Assembly: GCA_024639975.1 (NCBI GenBank)
Contig: JAHEFX010000013.1
Coordinates: forward strand, 1-32,961
Reading direction: 5' to 3'
DNA: 32,961 nucleotides
Origin: a bacterium
Lineage (GTDB): Bacteria > Actinomycetota > Acidimicrobiia > Spongiisociales > JAENVV01
Part shown: piece after piece, positions 1 through 7,115 of the stretch
Layout: the number at the start of each line of letters is the position of its first letter
Numbering within the stretch: position 1 is the stretch's first letter
The notes under the pieces: model-generated
What the model was told of the DNA's origin: nothing
Seen by the model: the letters and a program-made list of their open reading frames with translations, nothing else
Database searches by the model: none
Made by a program: the position numbers and the translations under genes

Positions 1-313
1 CTGGGTGGACCGTTCAGCGGTCTCCATCAGGGCCTTCCCCGGTGATGGTCCGCCGACAGGGAGACCCCTGGCCGAGCACACCCGTGGCCATCAGCGAACA
101 CCCCGCGCCGCCACAGCGTGGCGCCACACAGGTCAGGACCCTGGCCGTTGCCGGGCACTGGTGCCTCCTCCAGTGTCATCGGTACTCCCTCTCGGCGAAC
201 CTATCACCGCAGATCATCCCGAACCCGCCTAACAGGCCACTAACAAGCCACGAGGGTCTTCGCCTGCCCATGTGTTGTGGCTGTACCCTCGCCGGGGATC
301 CGGGACGGAGGGA
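1..313. other. Left-edge stretch with no supportable gene
   Basis: I find no convincing coding sequence, RNA or repeat in these 313 bases. A minus-strand ATG at 27, preceded by a GGGGAAGG purine run, could be the start of a gene leaving the window, but only nine codons are visible. A TACCCT hexamer at 284-289 followed by GGAGG at 307-311 is the likely promoter and ribosome-binding region of the plus-strand gene starting at 314. Confidence 0.5.
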
Positions 314-2869
314 ATGGACGGCGGACAGACCTTGGCGACGTTCGTGTTCACAGACATCGTCGGCAGCACACGCCTCTGGCAACGCCACCCCGATGACATG
401 CCGGTGGCGTTGGAACGTCACGACCAGATCATCCGTGAAGCCGTTGCCAGCGAGGGTGGCTTCTGTTTCGCCGGCGGTGGCGACGGGTTCGGTGCCGTCT
501 TCGAAGCACCCCGCGCTGCGGCGGCCGCAACAGCAAAGGCCCAAGCTGGCCTGTCGAACCTCGAAGTCGGTGGAGATCGACTGGCGGTCCGGATGGGGAT
601 ACACACCGGGGAAGCGCAGGAGCGGGGCGGGGACTTCTTCGGACTGACCGTCAACCGGGCCGCCCGCATCGCATCGGCCGCCAACGGCGGCCAGATCCTC
701 GCCTCGGCTGCCACCGGTGCGCTCCTCGACGGCGACATGCCGCTCGTGCCGCTCGGGACGTATCGCCTCGCCGATCTTTTCGAACCGGTCGAACTCGTCC
801 AGATAGGGGCCGGTTCGTTCCCGCCGGTGCGGGCGCTCGACCCCGACAAACACAATCTGCCGGTTCGCTTCACATCCTTGATCGGCCGCGAAGCGCTTGT
901 GGATCGAGTGACCACCGAACTCGCCGACGGGCGGCTCGTGACACTGGTTGGGCCGGGCGGAATCGGCAAGACGACCGTGGCACTGGAGGTCGCCGCAAAC
1001 CTCGTTCCCGAGACTGACCGGGGTGTGTGGTTCGCCCCCCTCGACGAGGTGGCTCCAGACGCGCCCATCGACTCGGCGGTCGCCGCCGCGTTGGGGATGG
1101 CACCGATCGAAGGGTGGCGACGAACTGCCGCCGGGCGTGACCAGCTGGTCGTCTTGGACAACGCCGAACACGTCATCGGACAAACAGCTGGCACCGCCGC
1201 TTCGCTCCTCCGGGCCGGTCCGGCGATCCGGTTGCTGGTCACCTCTCGGGAACCCCTCGGCGTGCCCGGAGAATCGGTGATCGACGTGCCACCACTCGAC
1301 GACCACGACACCGTCGACCTGTTCGTCGACCGCGCCAACGTCGACTCGGCTGACACCGACCTGGTCGCCGGCCTCGCCGCCCGACTCGACGGCCTTCCAC
1401 TCGTCGCCGAGCTCGTCGCTGCCCATGCCACTCGCCTACCACTGACAGACCTGTTCGCGTCGCTCGACACCCACGGGGTGGGGGCCCTGACCAGTCGGGG
1501 AACCAGTCCCCGGCACCAATCGGCCACGGAGGCGATTGCGTGGTCGTACGACCTCCTCGAACCCGCCGAACAAGCCGCATTTGAACGACTGGCAGTGTTC
1601 GACGGCACCTTCACCATCCGCAACGCCGCAGACCTCGCCGACGCATCGACCGCCACGATCCATGGGCTGGTGGAGAAGTCACTCATCCAGCGATCCGGTG
1701 ACCGCTACCGCCTCCTTGAACCGATCAAGGAGTACGCGACGGCCCGCCTGGCGGCCAGGGGTGGCCTCCAACCGGCCCGTCGACGACTCGTCGAACTGGT
1801 CGCTGACGCTTCCTTCGAGATCGACGCACAGCATGGCCCGAGGAACTACGAAGCCTGGGCCACCGAGTTCGACTGGGCTCCCGGCGACCTCGTCGCCGCG
1901 TTCGAGTGGGTCGGCACCGCAGACCTCGAGCTCGCCGCACGGCTCATCCGATCGATCCCCGGTGGCCTCGCAACCACTGCGCCTGATTGGCAAGCAGAGA
2001 TCCCGATCGTCGACGCCCTCACGCCGATCGCCGATCGGTGGTCGACCAGCCCTGGTCGATGGCGGTGGGAGCTGCTCCGGTGCGCGTTCGCGGAGAGCAT
2101 GGTGTGGCGCGAGTCCGACGCCCAAGCCCGAACCGCGGCTCTCCGCTCGCTACCCGAGGCCCAAGAGGACCCCGAGTTCATGGCGGCCTGCGCCTTTGTG
2201 CGCCTAACCGCGACTGCCGCCCAACCCCTCCCTCTTGACGAGACCGAGGCCCTCGCCGATGAGATCATCACTCTCGACAGCCGGTACGGCTGGTGGGAAC
2301 CGGGCATCGCACACGGCATCCTCGGAAGCCGCTACTTGCGGCACGGACGCCACGACGAGGCCCGCCAGAAGCTCCTCCAAGCCCTTGACGACCCCACCCT
2401 CAAACCACAAGCCCGGTGGCTGACGCTCTCCGACCTCGCCGAAACCGAGGTCTTCTCCGGCCATCCCGAGCGAGCGTTGGAGCGACTCGACGCCATCGAC
2501 ACCGACGACGTGGACGTGCTGCGCGAAGTGACCAACGAGAAGGCCCACGCGTACGTGGCACTCGGCGAGCTCGACGTCGCCTGGCAGCACCTCGAGCCGC
2601 TCATCGCACACGACCTCGCTCAGACACAACCCACCACCATCTCATTCTGCGCCGCCGCCGACTACTTCCGAGCCAAGGGTGAGCACCGAACCGCAACCTG
2701 GTTCATGGCCAAGATGCTCGAAGGTCGCGGACCCAGCCACCGCACCCACGAACGGGTCATCGAAGAAGCCCGGACCCACCTCGGCGATGCCATTTTCGAG
2801 GTTGAGTTCGATCGCGGGGCAGCCATGGACATCTACAGCCTCTACGGGCTCCTGACCGAAGGCCCCTGA
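314..2869 (+). CDS. Class III cyclase-homology domain fused to STAND ATPase and helical-repeat region
   Basis: 851 aa. Residues 5-165 form a class III adenylate/guanylate cyclase homology domain: FTDIVGST with metal Asp14, GGGDGF with second metal Asp57, and VNRAAR with transition-state Asn114 and Arg118. Residues 185-400 are a STAND/NB-ARC-type NTPase, with Walker A GPGGIGKT at 213-220, Walker B LVVLDNAE at 278-285 and a later TSRE sensor-like motif. The remainder looks like TPR-type helices. No LuxR or other DNA-binding domain is visible. The Lys and Asp that select adenine in true adenylyl cyclases are replaced (FAGGGDGF, GLTVN), so cyclase activity is doubtful. The likely role is as a signalling ATPase. 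I start at ATG 314, not the upstream ATG at 272, because GGAGG sits just before it and FVFTDIVGST should lie near the N-terminus. It stands alone. Confidence 0.8.
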   Translation: MDGGQTLATFVFTDIVGSTRLWQRHPDDMPVALERHDQIIREAVASEGGFCFAGGGDGFGAVFEAPRAAAAATAKAQAGLSNLEVGGDRLAVRMGIHTGEAQERGGDFFGLTVNRAARIASAANGGQILASAATGALLDGDMPLVPLGTYRLADLFEPVELVQIGAGSFPPVRALDPDKHNLPVRFTSLIGREALVDRVTTELADGRLVTLVGPGGIGKTTVALEVAANLVPETDRGVWFAPLDEVAPDAPIDSAVAAALGMAPIEGWRRTAAGRDQLVVLDNAEHVIGQTAGTAASLLRAGPAIRLLVTSREPLGVPGESVIDVPPLDDHDTVDLFVDRANVDSADTDLVAGLAARLDGLPLVAELVAAHATRLPLTDLFASLDTHGVGALTSRGTSPRHQSATEAIAWSYDLLEPAEQAAFERLAVFDGTFTIRNAADLADASTATIHGLVEKSLIQRSGDRYRLLEPIKEYATARLAARGGLQPARRRLVELVADASFEIDAQHGPRNYEAWATEFDWAPGDLVAAFEWVGTADLELAARLIRSIPGGLATTAPDWQAEIPIVDALTPIADRWSTSPGRWRWELLRCAFAESMVWRESDAQARTAALRSLPEAQEDPEFMAACAFVRLTATAAQPLPLDETEALADEIITLDSRYGWWEPGIAHGILGSRYLRHGRHDEARQKLLQALDDPTLKPQARWLTLSDLAETEVFSGHPERALERLDAIDTDDVDVLREVTNEKAHAYVALGELDVAWQHLEPLIAHDLAQTQPTTISFCAAADYFRAKGEHRTATWFMAKMLEGRGPSHRTHERVIEEARTHLGDAIFEVEFDRGAAMDIYSLYGLLTEGP

Positions 2870-3089
2870 TCCCATCGTTCCGCACGGCCTCCCGGCAGTG
2901 AGGGAGACGCCCGAGGGGTCGACAGCTTGAACGAAAGCCATCCCCACCTGTCGATCCGCTCCTACGGAACCGCCTCCAAACGTGGCGCTCGAGTCGGACT
3001 GCCAGCGCCCGTACCGCGCCTGTCCTCCTTCGAAAGGTAACCAGCCCTCCCGCCGGCGGCGGTAGGCCTGATCCAAGGGGCGATTTCGC

Positions 3090-3166
3090 TGGTGGAGCTG
3101 ACGGGATTTGAACCCGTGACCCCCTCGTTGCGAACGAGGTGCTCTGCCGAACTGAGCTACAGCCCC
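3090..3166 (-). tRNA. tRNA-Ala (anticodon CGC)
   Basis: Read on the minus strand, the sequence folds as a complete cloverleaf. The 7-bp acceptor is GGGGCTG with CAGCTCC (one G-U pair), the D-arm is GCTC/GAGC, and the anticodon stem CCTCG/CGAGG holds loop TTCGCAA (anticodon CGC, reading GCG). The T-arm is ACGGG-TTCAAAT-CCCGT, the discriminator is A, and the CCA end is encoded (3090-3092). It lies 42 bp downstream of a cytochrome c remnant on the same strand. Confidence 0.97.
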
Positions 3167-3208
3167 GAAATGGGATGAAGATTGTATCCGGGCAAGGCCG
3201 ATAGCCCG

Positions 3209-3400
3209 CTACTGGGTCAGCAGGAAGGCAACCAGCTCTTCCAACTCCTCCTGCGAAATCGTCCGACCGATCACCCGGGGCATCACATCGTCATAGCCCT
3301 CGACCAGGTGAGCCCCGGGCTCCATGATCGACTCCTCCAGGTAGTCGGAAGCCGAGAGCCCTTCGACCCGGTCGGCGGCCCGTTCGGCGATGCCTTGCAT
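3209..3400 (-). pseudogene. 5'-truncated cytochrome c domain remnant without the haem-binding motif
   Basis: The 63 residues from ATG 3400 match the C-terminal half of a class I cytochrome c: a GIAERAADRV stretch, then YLEESIMEPGAHLVEGY, then VMP with the expected axial Met, and a final helix EELEELVAFLLTQ. The N-terminal half, including CXXCH, is absent. The open frame continues upstream only into a Pro-rich stretch and then runs out of frame under the GlpR-like gene. I looked in the overlapping frames for CXXCH and found none, so a simple frameshift does not explain the loss. It is most likely a decayed remnant, though a haem-free small protein made from ATG 3400 cannot be excluded. It lies between the GlpR-like gene and tRNA-Ala, all on one strand. 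Confidence 0.6.
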
Positions 3401-3485
3401 GGGAGGACCTTGGGTGGGTGAGATCCCCGGGGTTTCAGGTCCCTCTGGACCAGGGGGCTCCGGGAAGCCGTCCCGAGTGGGCTGA

Positions 3486-3908
3486 TCAGCCGGCGATGAC
3501 GCGGACTTCGGCGATCTCGGCAGGCACCTGGCTGTGGGCCCGAACAAGATTGGAGTGCTGCTGCTGGCGGCGCAACTGCACGAGCATCGCGACGTACCAA
3601 GCGAGGAATGCGTCGACCAATAGGTGAGCAACGAGGACCCAGACACTGGACGTCAGCACCGCTGCCACGAGCGTCCCAAGAGCGAGCGTCCCGACGACGA
3701 CCAGCGCCCGACGGCGACGAGCGTTGGTGGCGGCGCGGGCCGCAGCTGCCTGCGGACCACTCTGGGAAATGGAAAGGCGAGCAGAGACCTCGTCGTAGCG
3801 CTGGGTGGACATGAGCGGCGCTTCGCGACGGGCTTCGATGAGCGACGGTAGGAGGAAGAGGCCCCACACGGCCGCGATCACAAGGACGAAGATGATGAGG
3901 TTGTTCAC
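3486..3908 (-). CDS. GlpR-like membrane protein (putative receptor of gephyrin-like MoeA)
   Basis: 140 aa. It has an N-terminal membrane segment (residues 3-21), a polar loop (about 25-67) containing MSTQRYDEVSARL and a run of arginines, then a hydrophobic hairpin (68-110) and a charged tail. In corynebacteria, the membrane receptor GlpR, encoded near the MoeA paralogue Glp, links Glp to the division machinery. Topology and position at the end of a moeA-moaC-moaB cluster match that family. The assignment rests on layout and pattern, not on a measured similarity. Start choice is uncertain. GTG 3908 overlaps the stop of a 30-codon mini-ORF by GTGA, while TTG 3944, with GAGG seven bases upstream, would add 12 residues. 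Confidence 0.6.
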   Translation of the reverse strand: MNNLIIFVLVIAAVWGLFLLPSLIEARREAPLMSTQRYDEVSARLSISQSGPQAAAARAATNARRRRALVVVGTLALGTLVAAVLTSSVWVLVAHLLVDAFLAWYVAMLVQLRRQQQHSNLVRAHSQVPAEIAEVRVIAG

Positions 3909-3997
3909 AAGAGTTCGAGAAGAGTGGACTTCAGGGGTGCCCAAGAATAGGCCTCAACTGCGCTGTAGACCAGCCCGCTTCGTGCCTTCTCTCGCAT
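3905..3997 (-). CDS. Possible 30-aa leader ORF ahead of the GlpR-like gene
   Basis: ATG 3997 is preceded by TAACGT and exactly seven bases, the leaderless-promoter spacing seen repeatedly in this window. The frame ends in TGA within GTGA, whose GTG is a candidate start of the next gene. The product would be a 30-residue peptide starting MREKARSGL. Third-position GC is clearly lower than in neighbouring genes, so it may be a regulatory leader or simply 5' UTR. No function is recognisable. Confidence 0.3.
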   Translation of the reverse strand: MREKARSGLVYSAVEAYSWAPLKSTLLELL

Positions 3998-4004
3998 CGC
4001 GGCG

Positions 4005-4010
4005 ACGTTA
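4005..4010 (-). promoter_or_regulatory. Probable -10 element (TAACGT) internal to the plsY-moaB cluster
   Basis: TAACGT lies seven bases upstream of ATG 3997, in the 103-to-139-bp gap between moaB and the GlpR-like gene. It suggests that the GlpR-like gene can be transcribed independently of the moa genes. Confidence 0.4.
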
Positions 4011-4047
4011 CCACCGGGTGTCCCTCGGGCAACGGATCTTCGCGCGC

Positions 4048-4518
4048 TCAGTGGTCGGTGTTCCCCGCCAGAAGCGCCAATGCGTGGGGCAGCACGGGTA
4101 CGACCACGTCCATGCACTCACGCACGGCGCGTTCGGAACCGGGCAGATTGATGATCAGGGTCGACCGCTTGATGCCGGCGATCCCACGCGAGAGCATCGC
4201 GTGGGGCGTCTTCTCGAGCGACATCGCCCTGATCGCCTCCGCGATACCCGGGACCTCGCGCTCGATGACCGACCGCGTCGCCTCCGGTGTCAGGTCCCGC
4301 TCGGAGACACCGGTGCCACCTGCCGTGACGACCAGCGGCCGCCGGATCACGATCGCATCGCGCAGCGCAGCCGAGACCGATTCGATGCCATCTGGTACCA
4401 CTCGCAGCTCGGCCTCGATCCCGGCTGCGGCAAGCAGCTCGACCGCGGCCGGGCCGGCCGTATCGATCGCCGTTCCCGCCGACACCCGATCCGAGACCGT
4501 CAGGACCAAGGACCTCAT
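4048..4518 (-). CDS. moaB: MoaB/Mog-type molybdopterin adenylyltransferase-family protein
   Basis: 156 aa, the usual size for single-domain MoaB/Mog. These proteins bind molybdopterin and, in the Mog branch, adenylate it before molybdate insertion. Visible signatures are TAGGTGVSERDLTPEA (residues 65-80) and SRGIAGIKRSTLIINLPGS (110-128), the two substrate-binding loops of the MoCF fold, which is shared with domain 3 of the MoeA encoded upstream. The start at ATG 4518 overlaps the moaC stop by ATGA, implying translational coupling. A GTG three codons upstream (4527) is possible. It is the last gene of the coupled plsY-moeA-moaC-moaB unit. MoaB and Mog cannot be separated by eye. Confidence 0.93.
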   Translation of the reverse strand: MRSLVLTVSDRVSAGTAIDTAGPAAVELLAAAGIEAELRVVPDGIESVSAALRDAIVIRRPLVVTAGGTGVSERDLTPEATRSVIEREVPGIAEAIRAMSLEKTPHAMLSRGIAGIKRSTLIINLPGSERAVRECMDVVVPVLPHALALLAGNTDH

Positions 4519-4982
4519 CGCTGCCACTCCCCTGAACGGCCACCTGACTTCGCGAGCAGCCGGATCGGGCCGATGGTCGCACCACGTTGGACGCCCTTGA
4601 CCATGTCATAGAGCGCCAGGGCCCCGGCCGAGACACCTGACATCGCCTCCATCTCCACCCCGGTCCTGCCGGACGTCTTGGCGGTGACCTCGATCCGAGC
4701 GCCGACTCCGCTTCGCTCGACCACGACCTGCACGCCGGTGAGCGGCAACGGGTGGCACAGCGGGATGAGATCGGCCGCCTTCTTCGCGCCGCCGATCGCC
4801 GCGATTCGCACAACGGCGAGGGCATCGCCCTTCGGGAGCCCACCGGAGAAGAGGAGGTCGGCAGTCGAGTCGTCGAGGTCGACGAATGCCTCGGCCACGG
4901 CGACCCGCTCGGTCACCTCCTTGCCTCCGACGTCGACCATGTGGACGTCACCGTCATCGGTGAGGTGTGTCAGCTCGGTCAT
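4515..4982 (-). CDS. moaC: Cyclic pyranopterin monophosphate synthase MoaC
   Basis: 155 aa, full length. MoaC converts the MoaA product (3',8-cyclo-7,8-dihydroGTP) into cyclic pyranopterin monophosphate, the first stable intermediate of molybdenum cofactor synthesis. The family active site is intact: Lys51 in PKGDAL, LIPLCHPLPL at 72-81, the GVEMEAMSGVS loop (109-118), and Asp126 and Lys129 in YDMVKGV. ATG 4982 overlaps the moeA TGA as ATGA, which decides the start over an in-frame ATG eight codons upstream inside moeA. No moaA, moaD or moaE is present in this window, so the rest of the pathway must lie elsewhere. Confidence 0.96.
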   Translation of the reverse strand: MTELTHLTDDGDVHMVDVGGKEVTERVAVAEAFVDLDDSTADLLFSGGLPKGDALAVVRIAAIGGAKKAADLIPLCHPLPLTGVQVVVERSGVGARIEVTAKTSGRTGVEMEAMSGVSAGALALYDMVKGVQRGATIGPIRLLAKSGGRSGEWQR

Positions 4983-6199
4983 GGAGCCATCCTCGTCGCG
5001 GGCCACTGGAACATCTCGAGTTCGACCTCTCGGCCCGACGCCACGTCACCGATGCCTTCGGGCACCACGATGAAGCAGTTGCCATTGGCGACCGCCGAGA
5101 GCATGTTCGACTGCTGGCGCTTGGATGGCGTTGCCACCCACCTGCCATCGCCGTACTCCGACCGGGCTCGGACGAAGACGGTCTTGGCGGGATCCGTCGA
5201 GAGGTCCTCCGAGGACGTCCCTCGGACGCGCGGTCGCAGGATCGCGGCGCTTCCCATCATCGTGAGGAGGGCGGGTCGCAGGAACTGCTCGAACGCGACC
5301 ATCGAGGAGACCGGGTTGCCCGGCAGCCCGAAGAGCGGTGTCTTCCCTACCCAACCGAAGGCAAACGGCTTGGCGGGCTGCATGGCGACCTTCCAGAAGT
5401 CGACCGTCCCTTGCTCGGCAAGCACCTGCTTCACGAGGTCGTGGGTACCCATCGACACCCCGCCCGTCGTCACGACGACGTCGGCGCGGTCGGCTCCGTC
5501 CGACAGCGCCGAGCGCAGGGCAGCCGCGTCGTCGGGGACGATTCCCAGATCGATCGATTCCGCGCCGAGCTCCGCGAGCAGACCGGAGAGGAGGGGTCGG
5601 TTGGCGTCGCGGATCTTCCCCGGAGCAAGATCCTTCGTCTCGGGTGGGACGACCTCGTCACCCGTCGACATGAACGCGACCACAGGACGCCGGCGGACCG
5701 GAACCTCGGTCACCCCCAGGGCGGCAAGGACACCGAGATGGGCAGGGCTGAGACGATCGCCGGCGGACACGACGGTCGTGCCCCCCGCCACGTCTCCGCC
5801 GGCGGCGCGCACGAACCGGCCCGGGGCGACACCCTCGAGGATCCGAACGGTGCCACTTCCGTGCTCGACCTGCTCCACGGGGACGATGGCATCGGCGCCG
5901 GCGGGGACCGGCGCACCGGTCATGATCTGGATGGCGGTGCCCGGTCGTACCTCGGCACCGCTTTCGTAGCCCGCCCGAAGGTCGTCGACGACCGTCAGGT
6001 CGACAGGGGTCTCCGCAACGTCCGCTGCCCGCACCGCGTAGCCATCCATGGAAGAGTTCGGGAACGGCGGCAGGTCGTGGCCGGCGACGACGTCCTCGCC
6101 CAGCACGAGTCCCAGTGACTGGCGCAGGGAAACCCGAACGACGGGATTCGCCTCCATGGCTGCCAACACATCCCGGCGTGCCTCGTCCAGCGGCCGCAT
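4979..6199 (-). CDS. moeA: MoeA / gephyrin-like molybdotransferase (Glp-type candidate)
   Basis: 406 aa, full length. MoeA inserts molybdate into adenylated molybdopterin. Motifs: SMDGYAVRA (50-58), the MTGAPVPAGADAIVPVE stretch (93-109), the MoCF-fold loops STGDEVVP (178-185), TTGGVSMGTHD (244-254) and FGLPGNPVSS (290-299), followed by a C-terminal beta domain. The start at ATG 6199 shares one base with the plsY stop (TGATG). Reading the frame further upstream gives only a spurious extension across plsY. Linkage to a GlpR-like membrane protein raises the possibility that this copy is the corynebacterial-type Glp that works in cell division, as well as or instead of in cofactor synthesis. Co-transcription with moaC and moaB argues that it keeps the cofactor role. 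Confidence 0.95.
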   Translation of the reverse strand: MRPLDEARRDVLAAMEANPVVRVSLRQSLGLVLGEDVVAGHDLPPFPNSSMDGYAVRAADVAETPVDLTVVDDLRAGYESGAEVRPGTAIQIMTGAPVPAGADAIVPVEQVEHGSGTVRILEGVAPGRFVRAAGGDVAGGTTVVSAGDRLSPAHLGVLAALGVTEVPVRRRPVVAFMSTGDEVVPPETKDLAPGKIRDANRPLLSGLLAELGAESIDLGIVPDDAAALRSALSDGADRADVVVTTGGVSMGTHDLVKQVLAEQGTVDFWKVAMQPAKPFAFGWVGKTPLFGLPGNPVSSMVAFEQFLRPALLTMMGSAAILRPRVRGTSSEDLSTDPAKTVFVRARSEYGDGRWVATPSKRQQSNMLSAVANGNCFIVVPEGIGDVASGREVELEMFQWPATRMAP

Positions 6200-6849
6200 C
6201 AGTCGTCCTTGACGATGGTCGATTCTTCGCGGCCGAGGATCCGTCTGATGTTCGGCGCGTGTCGGAAGAGGACGAGGACGACGACCGCCGTGACCCAGAC
6301 GAGCGAGCCGAACGGCGTGATGTCGACGGTGCCGAGTGGTCCGGTGAACCAGTAGGCGACCGGGGTGAGCAGCAGGACCGTCAGCGAACCGATGGAGGCC
6401 GTGCGGGTGATCGCCACCAACAGCGCCCAGAGGCCCCCGAGCGCGAGTCCCAGGATCGGGTTGAGGAACACCAGGACGCCCAGGGCCGTCGCAACCCCCT
6501 TGCCACCCTTGAACTTGTGGAGGATCGGGAAGCAATGGCCGACCACGGCGAGGAAGCCGGCGAGAGCGGACAGCCCCCAGCCCGAGAGGACTCCCCCGGC
6601 CGGCTCTGGCAGGAGCACGAAGCCGATCGCCGCGGCGATCGTCCCCTTGAGGAGGTCGCCGACGAGCACCATGGCCGCGGCACCCTTGCCGAGCGTCCGG
6701 GCAACGTTGGACGTACCCGGGTTTCCCGACCCGACCTCGTAGATGTCGACCCCTCGGGCTCGTGCCACCCACACGGCGAAGTCGACCGATCCGAGGAGGT
6801 AACCGACCACGACGGCGAGCGGGATTGCGAGCCCGGGAGAGAGGTCCAT
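6199..6849 (-). CDS. plsY: Glycerol-3-phosphate acyltransferase PlsY
   Basis: 216 aa integral membrane enzyme that acylates glycerol-3-phosphate from acyl-phosphate, the first step of phosphatidic acid synthesis in the PlsX/PlsY route. Conserved loops are GSGNPGTSNVAR (40-51) and GHCFPILHKFKGGKGVAT (104-121), with a further polar loop near 150. About five membrane helices separate them. Length is typical, with a short charged C-terminal tail. The gene begins the plsY-moeA-moaC-moaB cluster. A TACACT hexamer seven bases before the ATG and no Shine-Dalgarno sequence suggest a leaderless transcript. Confidence 0.96.
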   Translation of the reverse strand: MDLSPGLAIPLAVVVGYLLGSVDFAVWVARARGVDIYEVGSGNPGTSNVARTLGKGAAAMVLVGDLLKGTIAAAIGFVLLPEPAGGVLSGWGLSALAGFLAVVGHCFPILHKFKGGKGVATALGVLVFLNPILGLALGGLWALLVAITRTASIGSLTVLLLTPVAYWFTGPLGTVDITPFGSLVWVTAVVVLVLFRHAPNIRRILGREESTIVKDD

Positions 6850-6856
6850 CGCTGCG

Positions 6857-6862
6857 AGTGTA
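6857..6862 (-). promoter_or_regulatory. -10 element (TACACT) of plsY, leaderless spacing
   Basis: TACACT on the minus strand is followed by CGCAGCG and then the plsY ATG. With transcription starting about seven bases after the hexamer, the mRNA would begin at the start codon. Confidence 0.55.
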
Positions 6863-6914
6863 CGAGCGCCGGGGCCCGCTGTACGGCGCTCGTCGACCTA
6901 CCATGCCCGGCCCA

Positions 6915-7115
6915 ATGCCGACCTACGTGTATCGCTGTGCTCGCTGCGAGGAGGAGTTCGACGTCTTCCAGTCGTTCTCCGACAAGGAGCTGACCACCCA
7001 CGACGGCTGCGGCGGAGACCTACGGAAGGTCTTTCACCCCTCGCCGATCGTCTTCAAGGGCAGCGGTTTCTACAAGACGGACTCCCGCACGGGCAGTTCG
7101 TCGGACGACGACTAG
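6915..7115 (+). CDS. FmdB-family small zinc-ribbon protein
   Basis: 66 aa. It starts with the family hallmark MPTYVYRCARCEEEFD and has the LRKVFHPSPIVFKGSGFYKTD segment typical of FmdB/CxxC regulatory-type proteins, followed by an acidic Ser/Asp tail. The first zinc knuckle, CARC (residues 8-11), is intact. The second is HDGC where most members have CPxC, so the site may be Cys3His. Function in this family is not established; FmdB was named as a putative regulator of formamidase. ATG 6915 gives the canonical N-terminus, and an ATG at 6903 would add four residues. It ends in a CTAG shared with the stop of the convergent SAF gene. Confidence 0.88.
   Translation: MPTYVYRCARCEEEFDVFQSFSDKELTTHDGCGGDLRKVFHPSPIVFKGSGFYKTDSRTGSSSDDD

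Noticed and set aside
2870-3089. Possible small gene or RNA between the cyclase-STAND gene and tRNA-Ala
   Set aside because: No start with a usable signal, no stable structure beyond a short CCGCCGGCGG palindrome and no conserved motif.
3090-3485. Integrated element at tRNA-Ala
   Set aside because: No integrase, no direct repeat of the tRNA 3' end and no foreign base composition were seen; only the truncated cytochrome hints at rearrangement.
3896-3908. Third CRP-like box (GATGA-N6-TCACA) in the start of the GlpR-like gene
   Set aside because: It matches only eight of ten positions, lies in coding sequence, and such matches are expected by chance.
6200-6904. N-terminal extension of MoeA to about 641 residues
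   Set aside because: The extra part crosses plsY in another frame and has shadow composition. MoeA begins correctly at ATG 6199 in a TGATG junction.
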